Source of the DNA: Bromus sterilis
Taxonomy: Eukaryota; Streptophyta; Magnoliopsida; Poales; Poaceae
Direction: 5' to 3'
Assembly (NCBI GenBank): GCA_950022295.1
Contig: OX465601.1
Location: 110,875,501 to 110,939,500 of the forward strand
Length of the DNA: 64,000 nt
A model generated the notes under the pieces. That model saw nothing but the letters and a program-made list of their open reading frames with translations. It ran no database searches and was not told the DNA's origin. This document shows positions 11,513 to 23,965 of the stretch, one piece after another; within the stretch, counting starts at the first letter, position 1; every line of letters begins with the position of its first letter. Both the position numbers and the translations under genes were made by a program.

Positions 11513-14500
11513 GTTTTTAGCGAGCTCTTGGCATGAGTTGCTATTTTTCGGTCAGGTTGCATGCCATTCGGTTTTGTTTCCGAAGCAAGCGGTAGATTAT
11601 ATGGTAGGTAGGTTGCCACGGAGGATAATAATGGCAATTTCATTTTCCCTAGTGGTGCATGTTAGGAATTGCTGGAGAGAGAGTACTAGTAGTATTGTAG
11701 CTACCCAAGTTTTTGTTCATTGACTCTGCGCCCAAGACTAAAAGGTACAGGCTTTCATTTTTAGCATTAAACCTGCTTAATCTTACCCGTGTGTAAGACC
11801 CAATATGCGGTACTGTTTTCAGATCTGAACGTTTTCGTCCAAACCCGAGGACGAAGCACATATCGGACCCACCGCGACATATGACGAAGCCATATGTCTC
11901 GGATTTCAACATGATATCACGAAATACAACTACAATGATACAACATCTCATACAATAGTCATACAATTGCATTAAATACATTACATCAGCGGAAGATATA
12001 TGTCTGGGTACGGACTACAATGAAATGCCCAGTGGCAAAGGTAAAACACACCATTCCCACGTCCACACAGGTCCAGGCTCTCCGCCAGGATCCACCTAAC
12101 TAGTCGTCGTCGAGTCTCCGCGAAGGCGTCCAGAAGAAGGGTCGTCAAGATCCTCTATAGTCCAAGTTCGTTTGCATAACGTGCATAAAAGAGAGAAGAA
12201 GGGGTGAGCTATATCAACAAGTCAAATAACTAACTTCTCTCGGTAAGATGGGGGCAGTGGTGAGGTTGCAGCCGCACTAGCAATATATGAGTGGCTAACG
12301 TTCTATTCAGAGTAAGATGAGAAGCCAAGCATTCGATGAGGAATCTCCTCCAACAAGTCTTCTATTAGCTACTTACGCAAACATAACACCTATCCTATCC
12401 TTGTCCTCCCCTTCATCACCCGATGAAGAAGAAGAAGTCAAGGCACACACACACGGTAATCAAGTTTTAATCATGATTCAATTGATGTTATCTATGAACA
12501 AGACTGTGACGCCCCCAAAATCAATCTGTGTACAGTAATCATACACGCAGGGTACACGGCTGAGATTTGGGAGCCACGGTGAGAATATCACAGCACAACA
12601 CTAAACACAAAAGGATAAACCAATATGTTACATGATAAGGGGGTCACACGGACCCGAATACATAAGTTATACAAACCATAATATCTGAGTAGGGACATAG
12701 TCAGTCAAGTTTTGCCTTAAGAAGTCTAGCACAAATAACATCAGAGATACAGATTGAAAAGGCAAGGCCTCTTGCCTGGGAGCCTCCGAAACTACTCCTG
12801 GTCCTGGTCAAAGGGGGGCTCGATGTAGTAGTAGGTGCCTTCGGGATACTCCTGCTCCTGGGATCCAACATCGACTGCAGCGGCTGATCAGGCAAAACAA
12901 AAAGGGGGAAATAAAGCAAGGGTGAGTATCTAGTATACCCGCGAGTCTTACGTCCGCTACTAAGCATTTATGCATTGTATCAAATGGAAAGGGGAGGCTG
13001 TATATAGTGGACTGCAAGATAGAAATCAGAATAAGGATAAGAAGCTAGGCCTATCGAAGACTAGTATCTTCTGACGAGTCTTGCAGCACAAGAAGAGAAC
13101 AACCAACAGTTTATATAAAGCATAAAGTAACAATGAAGCAGAAGTTGCTGCGGCATTGTATAATAGTAAGTTGTAATAATTAATAATAATAATGCCTCCG
13201 AGTTCCCCTCCTCGACTTCCCTGCGAGGAAGAAGACCCGAAACCATACAGTTCAATAGTAGTAGTTTGTAGTGGTAATGTCCAGCTTCAGCATAAAGCGT
13301 CCTGTTACCGTGGACACGGCTATTCGAATAGATTAAACTCCCTGCAGGGGTGCACTACTGTTCAGTCTGCACGCTCGGATCTCCAGGGTGGCGTACACCT
13401 TGTTAGGGAATGCCCCACCGAGGCTATCCGACACATCGCAACCCATCCTAGGCTCGGCAGAGAGGCCATCCGCCGGACTATATCCTATGTGCTCAGGGGT
13501 CTAGGCCCCTCACCCTTCCATGCTCCTGCACGGTGCGAGTCTGGCCAGTGAAGCAAAAGCAAATCCAAACACACCTGCTGCAGCAAAGAAGACAACACCG
13601 CTTCCCGGCGACCCGGCCGCAATACTGCTGACGTCTGAAGAGCTTTCGGACGAAACTACGACGCGGAGGGCCCACACCGTAATCCCACGTGTAGGTAGTG
13701 CGTACAGACCAACGGGTCTCTCAAGTCACCCGCCGAACCATTTAGCATTTAATATTATCTCACAGACAACCATTATCGCTGTCTGACTAACAACACAACG
13801 TACAACGAACAACAACAAGGACCACCATTAACGTCGGGGCCTGCCCTGTCATCCCGTCAAAGCACGCGGTTACCAACAAGGTGAACCGTCTCCTTACCTT
13901 GTCTCGTGTGTGCTCTTGGTAGAGCTCGACTTTTTCGTGGTTTGGTAACTCTCGCGAGATACGAGCAGGGGCCAAGCACGCTAGTAACGTTGGTCGTACC
14001 CTCCCTGTCGTTCCTGACGCAATACCGCTCGCGGGCACCGTTGGGTCGCCCGACTCTTACCTTTAAGGACAACCGTTTCTCAGGTACCTAGAGCGGCTAC
14101 ACAGAGTCAACAACGAGTGGAGTACAAGGATTAATCCTTGATAGCTCACACTTGATGGTGGCTCGGCAGAGCCGAACTAGGGGGCCTTAGGCGGTGTCTG
14201 CATTGTACCGTACCTGCTACAGTTGTAATATTGTATCCGTGTTCACTCACCAGAGTGATTACGGCCCGCTATCTAATCCTAGCTAACAATGCGCAGGGCT
14301 CACTGCTGAATAATGCATAATTATAATAAGAAGCATAGGATAAAGGAAAGTACATCAAGGGGCGACAAAAACAGGCTATGCAATTGAATATGATTGTAAT
14401 CGTAGCAGCAGCAGTAATGCCTAGTGCAAGAAATGTATGGAAAAGATAGGCGATATCTGGGGAAGAGAATGACTCTCCTTGCCTGGTAGCTCGACGGTAG

Positions 14501-14564
14501 TGGTAGGGTCGTCGACGAAGTAGTCGTACCCGGTAGCCGTGTAGTCGGACGTAGCAGCGGGGTC

Positions 14565-15186
14565 TGTCGGGGATATAATCCTGACAATAGATTTAGGGGT
14601 GTAAAAGGAGCTAAATGAATCTGTATGTAGAGTGGTTAACGCAGGGAGAATTATACAGGTTAGGCCTCTCCTTAGAGATAGAAACCTTAGTCCTGTCCCA
14701 GGCTTACTGGGGTGTTCTTGCCCAAAAGTCTGAGGATTAGAGTTGCGCGCGTGCCCAAATCGCAGGAAGGGGGAGACTTATATAGAGTGCGCCTCTGCCC
14801 ACTTAATGCCTCGGTCTTAAATGGGTCTTAATTACAGGATTAAATGCGTACTAAATACAAGAAACGGTCTGCCCATTACTACTAATAAAGGGGGCGAAAC
14901 GCCCGCGGCCTTGAATGCTTCCCGTCCGTTGCGTTCCTGTCTTCCGAGTAAAGAATGGCTCGCCCATCTCTTCCGAGTGCTGACCTACTCGGATTTGACC
15001 GGTCTCCCGAGTAGCTGCGTACTCAGAAGTGGTTTCTGTTCTCCGAGTAACTTGTTACTCGGAGGTCGTTAATGCTCCATGTTTTTTACTGATCTTATTT
15101 TGTTGGGTGTGTTTGGAGAACCAAGGGATTAAGGGTACCCCTTGGTTTCCATCGCCTAGGGGTATACCTTTAGTATTACCATGACA
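14565..15186 (-). repeat. 3' LTR of the Tat-like element
   Basis: 622 bp, with the minus strand starting TGTCATGGTAATAC and ending ATATCCCCGACA. It holds several copies of a CCGAGTA / TACTCGG motif, one pair forming an inverted repeat near 15043-15063. The adjoining GCGCTTGGGGCTAC just outside (15187-15200, minus) is a plausible polypurine tract. Confidence 0.9.
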
Positions 15187-16020
15187 GTAGCCCCAAGCGC
15201 TTTCGGGTGCTCGTAATTGAGGCAACCGACATTTGTCAGATTTTCTGAGGTACGCGAAGATTAAACTCAGTAAGAGGCCCGGAAGGGCTTGATTGATGTT
15301 GAACTTTTCCCTCGAGTGTGGGTTGGGCAAGTTAGCGAAAAAAATTGGCGACACTCAAACGTCTCTCGGAAGAGGTGGACTGAGGCCTCGGAAGGCGTGT
15401 CTCAGAGTAAAAAGCCTTAAACTCCATATGAACCAAATTTGTAAAGTTCAATATCCTAGGACATCATAACGAGTCCTAGGCCATGCCACGTGGGATATTG
15501 AACCTTTACCCCCTACGCTGGGTCTTACTGGTAACCTGGCATTCTACGTCAGAGACGGGACACCAGCGAGTTAATTACTCAGATTTTTTCTCGAGTAGTT
15601 GGGTGCACGATTTTTCGTCTTGCGGAAAGCCCCGCGCGGTTCTCTTCGTTGTATTTCCTAGTGACAACTTACTCGGTCGCCGCGGGAGCTTAGTGATTTC
15701 TTCCGAGTGATGGCGTACTCGGAGAGTTTTGTCGGTGTATGTTATGCTTCGTGTCTTCCGAGTAGTTGAAGTGGTTTCGGGCTCCGAATCAAAATCAGAT
15801 TCGGTCTTTTGGAAAGGATCTTGTCTTGTCAGAGAATATTCTTGCCCAGACGAGTGGGCGCACTGTTGGGCCTATCTCCTCGATTCCCGTGGCGGTCTTA
15901 TAGGGTAATAATTAACTGTCCGTGGGGAAGTGGGAGGGATTATGGGGAAGTGGAGCGGTTTTATGGGGAGGTCAACCGGCAGGCCCATAATGGGGTGCGG
16001 ATCTGACGCGTGGCGGTTGC
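15187..16020. other. Noncoding region between 3' LTR and antisense gene promoter
   Basis: No coding signal. It contains the probable polypurine tract of the Tat-like element at its left edge and more CCGAGTA / TACTCGG motifs between about 15590 and 15790. On the plus strand its right part would be the upstream promoter of the antisense gene. Confidence 0.55.
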
Positions 16021-16030
16021 CACCTCGAGC

Positions 16031-16037
16031 TATAAAA
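16031..16037 (+). promoter_or_regulatory. TATA box of the antisense gene
   Basis: TATAAAA in the context GAGCTATAAAACCGC. It is 184 bp upstream of the chosen start codon and is followed by a pyrimidine-rich CT leader (about 16060-16130) typical of plant 5' leaders. Confidence 0.65.
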
Positions 16038-16220
16038 CCGCTCCTTCCTTTCGGTTTGGGTCAGATCTGTTCACTCTCCCGCGCGCAGCCGCTCTCACCT
16101 CTCTCTCACTCCACCTCTTTCTCGCTCACGCGAGTTCGCCGCCGGGAAACCTTCGCCGGCCGCCCGTGCTCCACCCTGGGAGGCCGTCACTCGCGCTGCC
16201 CTTCCGCCGCCGCCGAGACC

Positions 16221-19200
16221 ATGTCCACAGGGGAATGGCTTCCGTCAGTCGTGACGGAGGACATGCTGCTGGGGTACCAGGATGCTGGCCTGGTTCCCCG
16301 CGAGGGTTGTCGCCTTCCTGCGGCTGGGGAAGACGAGCCCTCTCCACGGGACGGTGAGAGGGTCCTTTTGCTTTCGCATGTGGACCGTGGGTTTTCTCTT
16401 CCTCCGCATCCCTTCTTCTTGGATTTCTTGACCTTTACGGGTGCTCAGCTCCATAATATCGTCCCCAACGCTGTGACTCTCCTCTCTAACTTCTTCACCC
16501 TCTGTGAGGGATTCTTAGGCATAGAGCCTCACTGGCACCTTTTCCGTAGCATATATGCCATTAAGCCTCAAAAGGCGAAGAAGTCTGGAGAGGGTGGTGG
16601 CGTGGAGTTCAATCACTTGTGGCGGCGGTCTGTTCTTGGCCAGGAAGCAAGGGGTGCAGTACTTCTCCTCTAGTCTGCCGGATTCTGTTAAGAATTGGCA
16701 GAATAGTTGGTTTTATTGCAAGGTGGCCGAGGGGCCGGGAGTGCGTACCTTGCCTCCCTACTCGGACGTTAGACTGACTTCCTCCCAGGGATGGAATCCT
16801 CGACTCACTAATGCTGAGAAGGAGAAGGTGCTCCCCTTGATGCGTGAAGTCATTAGGCTGAAGAAGAATGGCTTGGATGCTATGGATTTGATAGCCACTT
16901 TCGTGATTCGGAAGATTCAGCCTCTTCAAGCCAGGGCTCGGGGGATGTGGGCGTACTCCGGGTTGCAGGATGACACCCGTTATAATAACACCGAGATGCC
17001 CCTCGATGAATTCGAGCTCCAGATGAAGATGATAACTAGCATGACCCATGGTCTTCAGCCGACTGGCCGAGTGAGGCCCCTCAGCATCGAGAATCCTCCG
17101 ACCTTGGTATGTGTCTTGTGCCATGTGTGTCTTGAGTGTGTGTCGTTTGTTGATTCTAACTAGGACCCCTCTATTTATTGCAAGGATTTCTCTCAATTCC
17201 ATTCTCCTATTCCTCTGGCTCCGCAACATCCTGCCGAGGAGGATGAAGATAGTACTGCTAGAGCAGGGGTCGGAGTTGAAGCGGGGGAGGAGTTAGAATC
17301 CGAGGTGGCCCGGGCTCAAGCGGTGTCCGAGCAACGCTCCAAGAACAACCAGGACCGCGAGTCAGCGCGGGAAGGGCTTACTCGGACCCGTAAAAGGGCT
17401 CATACTCCGAGTGGCGAAGAGGGTAGCGGGAAACTTCCGCCCTTGGGCCTCAGCTCTGGGAAGATTGCGCCTATGAAGAAGAAGAAACTTGTTACGCTTG
17501 GTGGCCAAGAGGCTAACCCCTCGGGAGTTGCTATTGAAAAGGCCAAGGGGGCTGGACCTGGTGCAGCCAGGGTTGCTCCCCCGAGGCGTGGTTTGAAGAT
17601 CGTCCATAAGTAATGACGTTGGTTCTCTTATGATTTAGTACTCTGTTGGCTTCCCGGGCTCTTCCTCAACTATTCTATTTTGCAGTGTACGTCCGAGTGG
17701 TTCTGAGTCGCTGCCTGGGATCGAGGATCCCGGGGTTGAAGCTTTCGAGGATGTCAGTACTTGCGGGGTGACTGACTTTCCTGTCATGGACACTATTCTA
17801 GAAGATGTTGTGGCCGTTGGTGAGGATTCTTCATTGTCTCTGTTGAGGCTCCTACTACTGTCATCTTCCTGCTTTTGATTGTTTGTTATATTTGTCGCAG
17901 ACATGGATATTGACTCCTCTGCTGGCCCAACTCGGATTGTGACTGAGCCGACCGCTACTGAGACCGCTCCCCCTGAGGTGATTGTTCCTGGGGGTGCGGT
18001 GTCCTCTTCTGCCGCACCTGATGTTCCAGCCGAGGAGGCTGTTAAGGAGATCCCTGTCGCCCCGGTAGCTACTCAAGGGGGCGGGCCTGCCGTCTCGGCG
18101 TCCATTCCAGTCGGTGCCCCGGTGGAGAGTGCCATCGTTGGTGGTTTGAAGGAGTCTTTGGTAAAGGCGAGTCAATTTGAACTGCGGCTGCGTGAGCTGG
18201 CTTCCGAGGCCGAGTTGGTGAAGTCCAACATGCACGTAAGTACTTATGTAAGTTTTTCTGCCCAGTGGGTGTCAGAATGATCTTTGGGCGTATTGTTGTT
18301 ATTCTGCAGGTTTGAGATCTCCGCTGGGGGCACTGCTTAGTGCCCCCAGTGGGTGTATCCCCCAAGGCTCCGAGTAACTTTGTAAAGTTATTCGGAGTCT
18401 TTAGATAGGAGGTTTTTGTTATTTTGATGAACTTCCAGTGGGAGCACTTCTTAGTGCACCCACTGGGTGTAGCCCCCAAGGCTTTGAGTAACTTTGTGAA
18501 GTTATTCGGAGTTTTTTGATAGGAGGTTTTTGTTATTTTGATGAACTTCCAGTGGGAGCACTTCTTAGTGCACCCACTGGGTGTAGCCCCCAAGGCTCCG
18601 AGTAACTTTGTGAAGTTATTCAGAGTCTTTTGATAGGAGGTTTTTATATTTTGATGAACTTCCAGTGGGAGCACTTCTTAGTGCACCCAGTGGGTGTAGC
18701 CTCCAAGGCTCCGAGTAACTTTGTGAAGTTATTCGGAGTCTTTTGATAGGAGGTTTTTTATAACGTGGTATTCCTTTCGTCTTCATAGGAGGCATGCAAG
18801 CTTGGATCGACCTTCGTGAAGTTTCAAGAGGAGAACAGTGCTGCTATGGGTGCGTACGAGGCGTTGCTTGAAGAGCATAACAACCTTAGGAAACAGCATG
18901 CTGAGGACAATGGTAAGGACTCTTGCGTTCCTGTATTGGTGTATTTCATCTTCCTATTTATCCGTTTGGAACTCTGTTTGCAGAGGCGGCGAAAAAATCC
19001 TTTGACGCCAAGGTTAAAGAGAATGATGATTTTGTTGCAAAAATGAAGAAAGAGATAGACCAAGTTGAGAGGCGGGCCAAGGAGAAGAAAGCTTTGGAAA
19101 CAAGTTTGTACCATTACAAACAGGCGGTGAAGGAGAACGAAGCTTGTATCACGAAACTAGAGTCTGATTTGGAGAAGTTGTCCGAGCTGCATGCCGAGGA

Positions 19201-19602
19201 TGAAAAGAAACATCAAGCCGAGTTGGAAACTACTCGGAAGGCGGTGAAGGCAGCTGAGAAGTATTGCGCTGGGCGGTTTGCCATTTTTAGCGAGACTTTG
19301 TCTGGTGAGTTTTGTGACCCAGTTGCGATGGAGAAATGTTTCCACGTCTTTGATTATGTACTCATCTTCCTTATTGATGCAGCGTATGGGACGGACCCGG
19401 AGGCCGAGCAAGCGCGCATGGCCGAGTTTGCCGAGATGATAAAAAGGGACAATTACACGCCGGTAACGACAGAGTTTGCTCTGGCTCGGGGTCTGCTGAC
19501 CATGAGGTGTGCGAAGGCGAAGAAATTTGCTGAGGAAGTTATGGGCGATGATGATGTCATGTGGAACACCAAACCGATGTATGATGCTGATGGCGCGAGG
19601 GT
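16221..19602 (+). pseudogene. Antisense seven-exon gene of the Tat-like element (putative gypsy-type transposon domain)
   Basis: Exons: 16221-17106, 17164-17609, 17686-17819, 17901-18235, 18789-18912, 18984-19304 and 19383-19602 (cut). Each intron has GT..AG ends, and all six junctions keep reading phase (0, 2, 1, 0, 1, 1). The start ATG at 16221 follows a TATA box and CT-rich leader. Exon 1 carries FLGIEPHWHLFRSIYAI and WFYCKVAEG, like the domain annotated in plants as putative gypsy-type transposon. Exon 2 is basic and low in complexity. Exons 5-7 are rich in Glu/Lys heptads and probably form a coiled coil. A one-base frameshift lies near 16600-16620 in exon 1. The 3' end is lost where another element inserted at about 19603. 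The role of such antisense genes is unknown; the gag-like reading is family knowledge, not a demonstrated function. Confidence 0.75.
18321..18775 (+). repeat. Four tandem 114-bp units, each with two hairpins, inside intron 4 of the antisense gene
   Basis: Units start at 18321, 18435, 18549 and 18662 (periods 114, 114, 113). Each holds two inverted repeats: CCAGTGGG…CCCACTGG with an inner GCACT/AGTGC stem (diverged in unit 1), and CCGAGTAACTT…AAGTTATTCGG. The second shares the CCGAGTA motif of the element's LTRs. The intron (18236-18788) is the only long one (553 bp); the other five are 57-81 bp. Confidence 0.92.
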
Positions 19603-21234
19603 TGACGGGTGTAGTCTTCTCGCCCTTCGTTGGTGAGCCCCAAGTGGAAGGCGTGATGCAGCACAGCAGCAAATTTCCCTCGGTAAAGATACCAAGGTTT
19701 GTCTCCAGTAGGACTCCAGAGATGATAAGTAGGTGTCAGCGGCGCAACTGACGCGGACCTGCACACAGACACAGATAACTTTGTTCCCAACGAAGTTCAG
19801 AGAGGTTGTCAATCTCTCCGGTCTTGTTGTTTACAAAGGATAAAACGCAAGGGATAATAATAGCAACTTGAAAGTAAATGCAGAAAAGTAAATATAGCGT
19901 GGAAACAATGATAAGGATATGGACCGGGATACGTGATGTTCGCTAGTGATGTCTCTCTCCCAAAAGACGATAAAATTGCTATGCGCGGTAAACAAATTAC
20001 AGAAAGGTAATTGACAGGATTATGAACGCACAACAATGCTAACTATGCTACAAAAGAAAGGAAGAGGTTCAAAAGCACAGGCAGTACGCCAAGGTAAGTA
20101 GACCGAAATCCATCTGCATCTACTACTAATCACCCACCTTGAGATATCTATCCAGAACATCTCGCTGGTATTAAGTTGCGAGCCCCACCCAAAGTCTAAA
20201 CCCAAAGCAACAGACAACTTCATTAAAAAGAACTCTGCGTAAAGTAAACAATCCTTGTAACCGCGGTTACAAGCACCGTTGTTTTCCCCCTTGTGGCAAC
20301 ATCACATCCCCTAGACTCATGTTTCTGTCACTCAAGCATGTCATCGGGGGGGCATGAACCCACAATATAGCACAACGCTCCCTCTTGGAGTCACTACCTA
20401 CTACTTGGCCAAAGCAATAAACAACAACGGGGAACATGCAAGAATTACTTAGGAACAAAAATATAAGAGATAAAAACCAAATATATTACTCTATCACAAT
20501 CTGAACATAATCTCATAATCCATCAGATCCTATCAAACTCAACATAGCAATAGCAGAAATATTACAAAGGTGCCTCGATCATGTTGGGCAGCTCACGAGG
20601 TCTAAACAATGAAGATCAACGAGGGGAGGAGGACATCACATAGCTACTGATCACGGACCCATGGTCCAAGGAAAACTACTCACGAGACATCCGGGGAGCA
20701 TCCATGGTGGAGAGGAGACTCCCGGAGGTCAATCCTCCCTCCGGCAGGGTGCCGGGAAGAGGTCTTCTGGTGCTCCCGATCTTCGGAAGCGCGGCGGCGA
20801 CGGAACAGAGGAGAGTTCACGGAATAGGGTTCTCTTTCTGGGGTTTTCCCGTGACGGGGGATAAATAGGCGAAAGGGGGCAGCCAGAGGTGGGCCAGGGG
20901 CCCTAGGCGCCCCCCTGGCGCGGCCAGGGGTGGGGCCGCGCCGGGTGGCCGCCTGGCCCCCCTGGCTCCCCTCTGGCCCCTCCCGGGCTCTTCTCGAAGC
21001 TTCCGTCACGCTGATTTTTTATCTGAATTTTCCCGAATTTTTTGGCACTTTTTATATGGGGGAAAACTGAAATAGAAAAACAGCAGAAAACAGGAACTGG
21101 CACTGGGGTGCACTAAGTTAATAGGTTAGTCCAAATATGATCAAAAGTGTATGAAAGTGTATCTAGATCATAGAAATATCACACAAAACATGCATGGAGC
21201 AAGCAGAAATTATAGATACGTTTTGGATGTATCA
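19603..21234 (-). repeat. 3' LTR of the truncated element
   Basis: About 1.63 kb; the minus strand starts TGATACATCCAAAACGTATC at 21234. The other end is set at TGACGGG (19603), by comparison with the homologous LTR at 63145-64000, and is certain only to a few bases. Both share long blocks such as CCCTTGTGGCAACA and CTCCCTCTTGGAGTCACTAC. Confidence 0.8.
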
Positions 21235-23965
21235 ACATCCCCAAGCTTAATTCCTGCTCGTCCTCGAGTAGGTAAATGATAACAACATAATTTCTGTGGT
21301 GACAAGCTAGCAACCATATAAGAACTTTGAAAAGTAAAGCAATCAAGGTTAGAGATTCAATTCAAGTCATAACATGCAAGAGTCTATATTAACATTGAAA
21401 CAAGTAACAAAAGAACAAAAGGTGCAAGAGCTCTCGCTGTCCGTGACTCGAATGTCTCCAAATGGTGTTTGCGTGCAAGAAAGGGGATAGGGAATACGGG
21501 AAAAAAGTATTTTTGTGTTGAGAACTCAATCTACTAAAGTTTCAGACTTGGTCTTCTTTGGAATCTTATCTTGACTCGTCCCCAGACCACTAGCCAGGTA
21601 CAAGTCAATTTGATCCACTCCTTTTCGATATTTCGAGCACTCATGCAATGGATGAGCGTAAGCACGAGAGTTGACACTTAGGATGGCAAAGAGAGAAATA
21701 TGGTGGAGGAGGAAGACAAAAAAGGATAAGAAAGGCTCACATCAATGAGGACAATCATAGGCAAGAGATGCCAAATGATAGATATGATGTGAGGAGTAGG
21801 GATTGCCATGCAATGGATGCACATACGAGCTAGGAAGCTCTCCAATGGAACTATATGCAAAAAGATCATCTCTATGGAGTACAAGGATATAAAGGGAGTA
21901 CTAGTGTGGATCTCTCAAAAGGATAGTAGTGTTGCCACTTTCTCTCTTTTTATTTCTTTTTCTCTTTTTTCTATTTTTTGTATTTTTTTGGTGGCCTCAA
22001 TGGCTCTTTCTATTTAACTCTCATTTGTCCTCTTTGGGATCTTTTATTGTGTCCACTTTGGGATCTTTTCCTCACTTAAGGGCAACACTCTATTTTACAA
22101 GAAGGTAAAGGAAATCTTTCACACTTTACAAGGTACTCAAAATCATAAAGAAGAAGTAACTATCATGATGTATGCAATGTATGTCGCTGCCAGTGTAGCA
22201 AGAACATGTATGACATGAAGATCAAGTCATGAAGAGGTGGTAGTTGCATGACAATGTAACTCAGAAAGGCTATGGAAATGCCTTGATAGGTAGGTATGGT
22301 GGCTGTTTTGAGGAAAGATATAAGGAGGCTTATGATGACAGAGCATATCATGCCAAGGGTTTGGATGTATCGGCGAAGGTGGACACCAACTCTCGGAGTG
22401 AGAAGAAGGCAATGCACGGCACGGGAGAGGCTAGCAAAATATGGGAAGGTGGAAGTGTCAACTCTCAATACTTACATTAGTTCGAAGAACTCATGCACTT
22501 ATTATCGGTAACTCTCAATCTAATGAGGAGGTTCACAAAGATACAAGTACCCCGAGGAGGAGTGTATGGGGGTTTGGTTATCCTTGCGCATCCTCGACTC
22601 ATGGTACGTGAGTGTTCTCTAATATTCGACTCCTCAGAAGAGTAGTGATCCATCTAGTAGCTAGAGTTCTCAACTAGTTTTGTAAGTTTTGAAAATAAAC
22701 ACGGATTGCCCAAAATACGACACCTATCACTAATAGGCAAGAGCTCTTGACACCAAAAGTTCAAACATTACTCACATCAATGCCTCAAAACTATTGCAAG
22801 CTACTACTAAAATTAAATAGCAACCTCAATTACCTACTTTCAAGACAAGACACAACTCAGTGCAACAACCAACTCTCTTAACAAGATAAACATGAAAACT
22901 AAAGAGAGTTCCAGCAACAAACTAAAACAAAAGCCAAGGCTCTTGCTAAAGACAAACTAAAACTAAGACTAAACATGGCAGTATCTATGAAAAGATAGAG
23001 AACACACAACAACAAGAAGATAGGCAGGAAAAATCCTATGATGTGCTCTAAATTTTGAAAGTGGAGCATGTTTGTCTCCCACACAAAGTAAGAAAGGATC
23101 TAACTTGTTATTAACAGCAAGCAAAGCTAAAGAAAACTAAAAATAAAACCTAAGAGCGAGACGCTCCAAGCATAGCGCATAACGCATGAAGTGATAAAAA
23201 TATAGTGAGACGAAGGACGAACTGATGATTGTTGATGGAGAAGGGGATGAACGGGGGCATCCCCAAGCTTAGACGCTTGAGTCTCCTTGAATATTTATTG
23301 GGGATGCATGGGGGCATCCCCAAGCTTGAGCGCTTGACACTCCTGGATCTTCTTTCATCATCTTCCATCGCACACTTGAAAACTCCCTTCATACATAACT
23401 CATCATAAGCTGATTAGAGAGGTTAGTACCCTTAATAAAATAATTTTTACCCACTGGATATAAAGATATTCTTGAAGAGCTACTGTTTCTCAAGATTTCC
23501 AAAAATTTTTTGCAAATAAAAAGCAAGCTTAAGGTTTGCAAAAGTTAGGAGAGACAAAACGTGGCAGAATCTGTGAATAACAGAACAGCAGGTAGTAAAT
23601 AATTTTTTAGGGGCACTTATACAACTCAAATCAAAAAACTCAGAACATACGGAAGTTTCGTAATTTCATAGAGAATACTGTGTAAAAATTTCAGCTCAAA
23701 AGGATGAACTGGGATTTTTCTGGAATTTTTCTGCTCACGAGGACAGAATCTGTTTTCTGGACTGCATGTCACAACTTTTACTTCCCTTGCCGTAAGAGGC
23801 TATAACTTGGCACAAAGCTGAAAAATAAAGATACAATGATGTTGCTACAGAAGTAAAAATCATCAAGACACAAAAAAAGCAAAAATAAAAACCTAAATTC
23901 GTTGCGGGCTGCCTCCCGAAAGCGCTTCTTTAAAGCCATTAGCTAGGCTTAATGCAAAAGAAGAA
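21235..23965 (-). other. 3' noncoding region of the truncated element
   Basis: AT-rich, no conserved coding frame. The polypurine tract AAGCTTGGGGATG adjoins the LTR at 21236-21248 (minus). Two further copies of the same CATCCCCAAGCTT motif lie at 23258-23270 and 23315-23327, each inside a 28-bp direct repeat (23253-23280 and 23310-23337). Confidence 0.6.

Noticed and set aside
18321..18775. CRISPR-like array
   Set aside because: The units are direct 114-bp tandem copies without unique spacers, in a plant retrotransposon intron.
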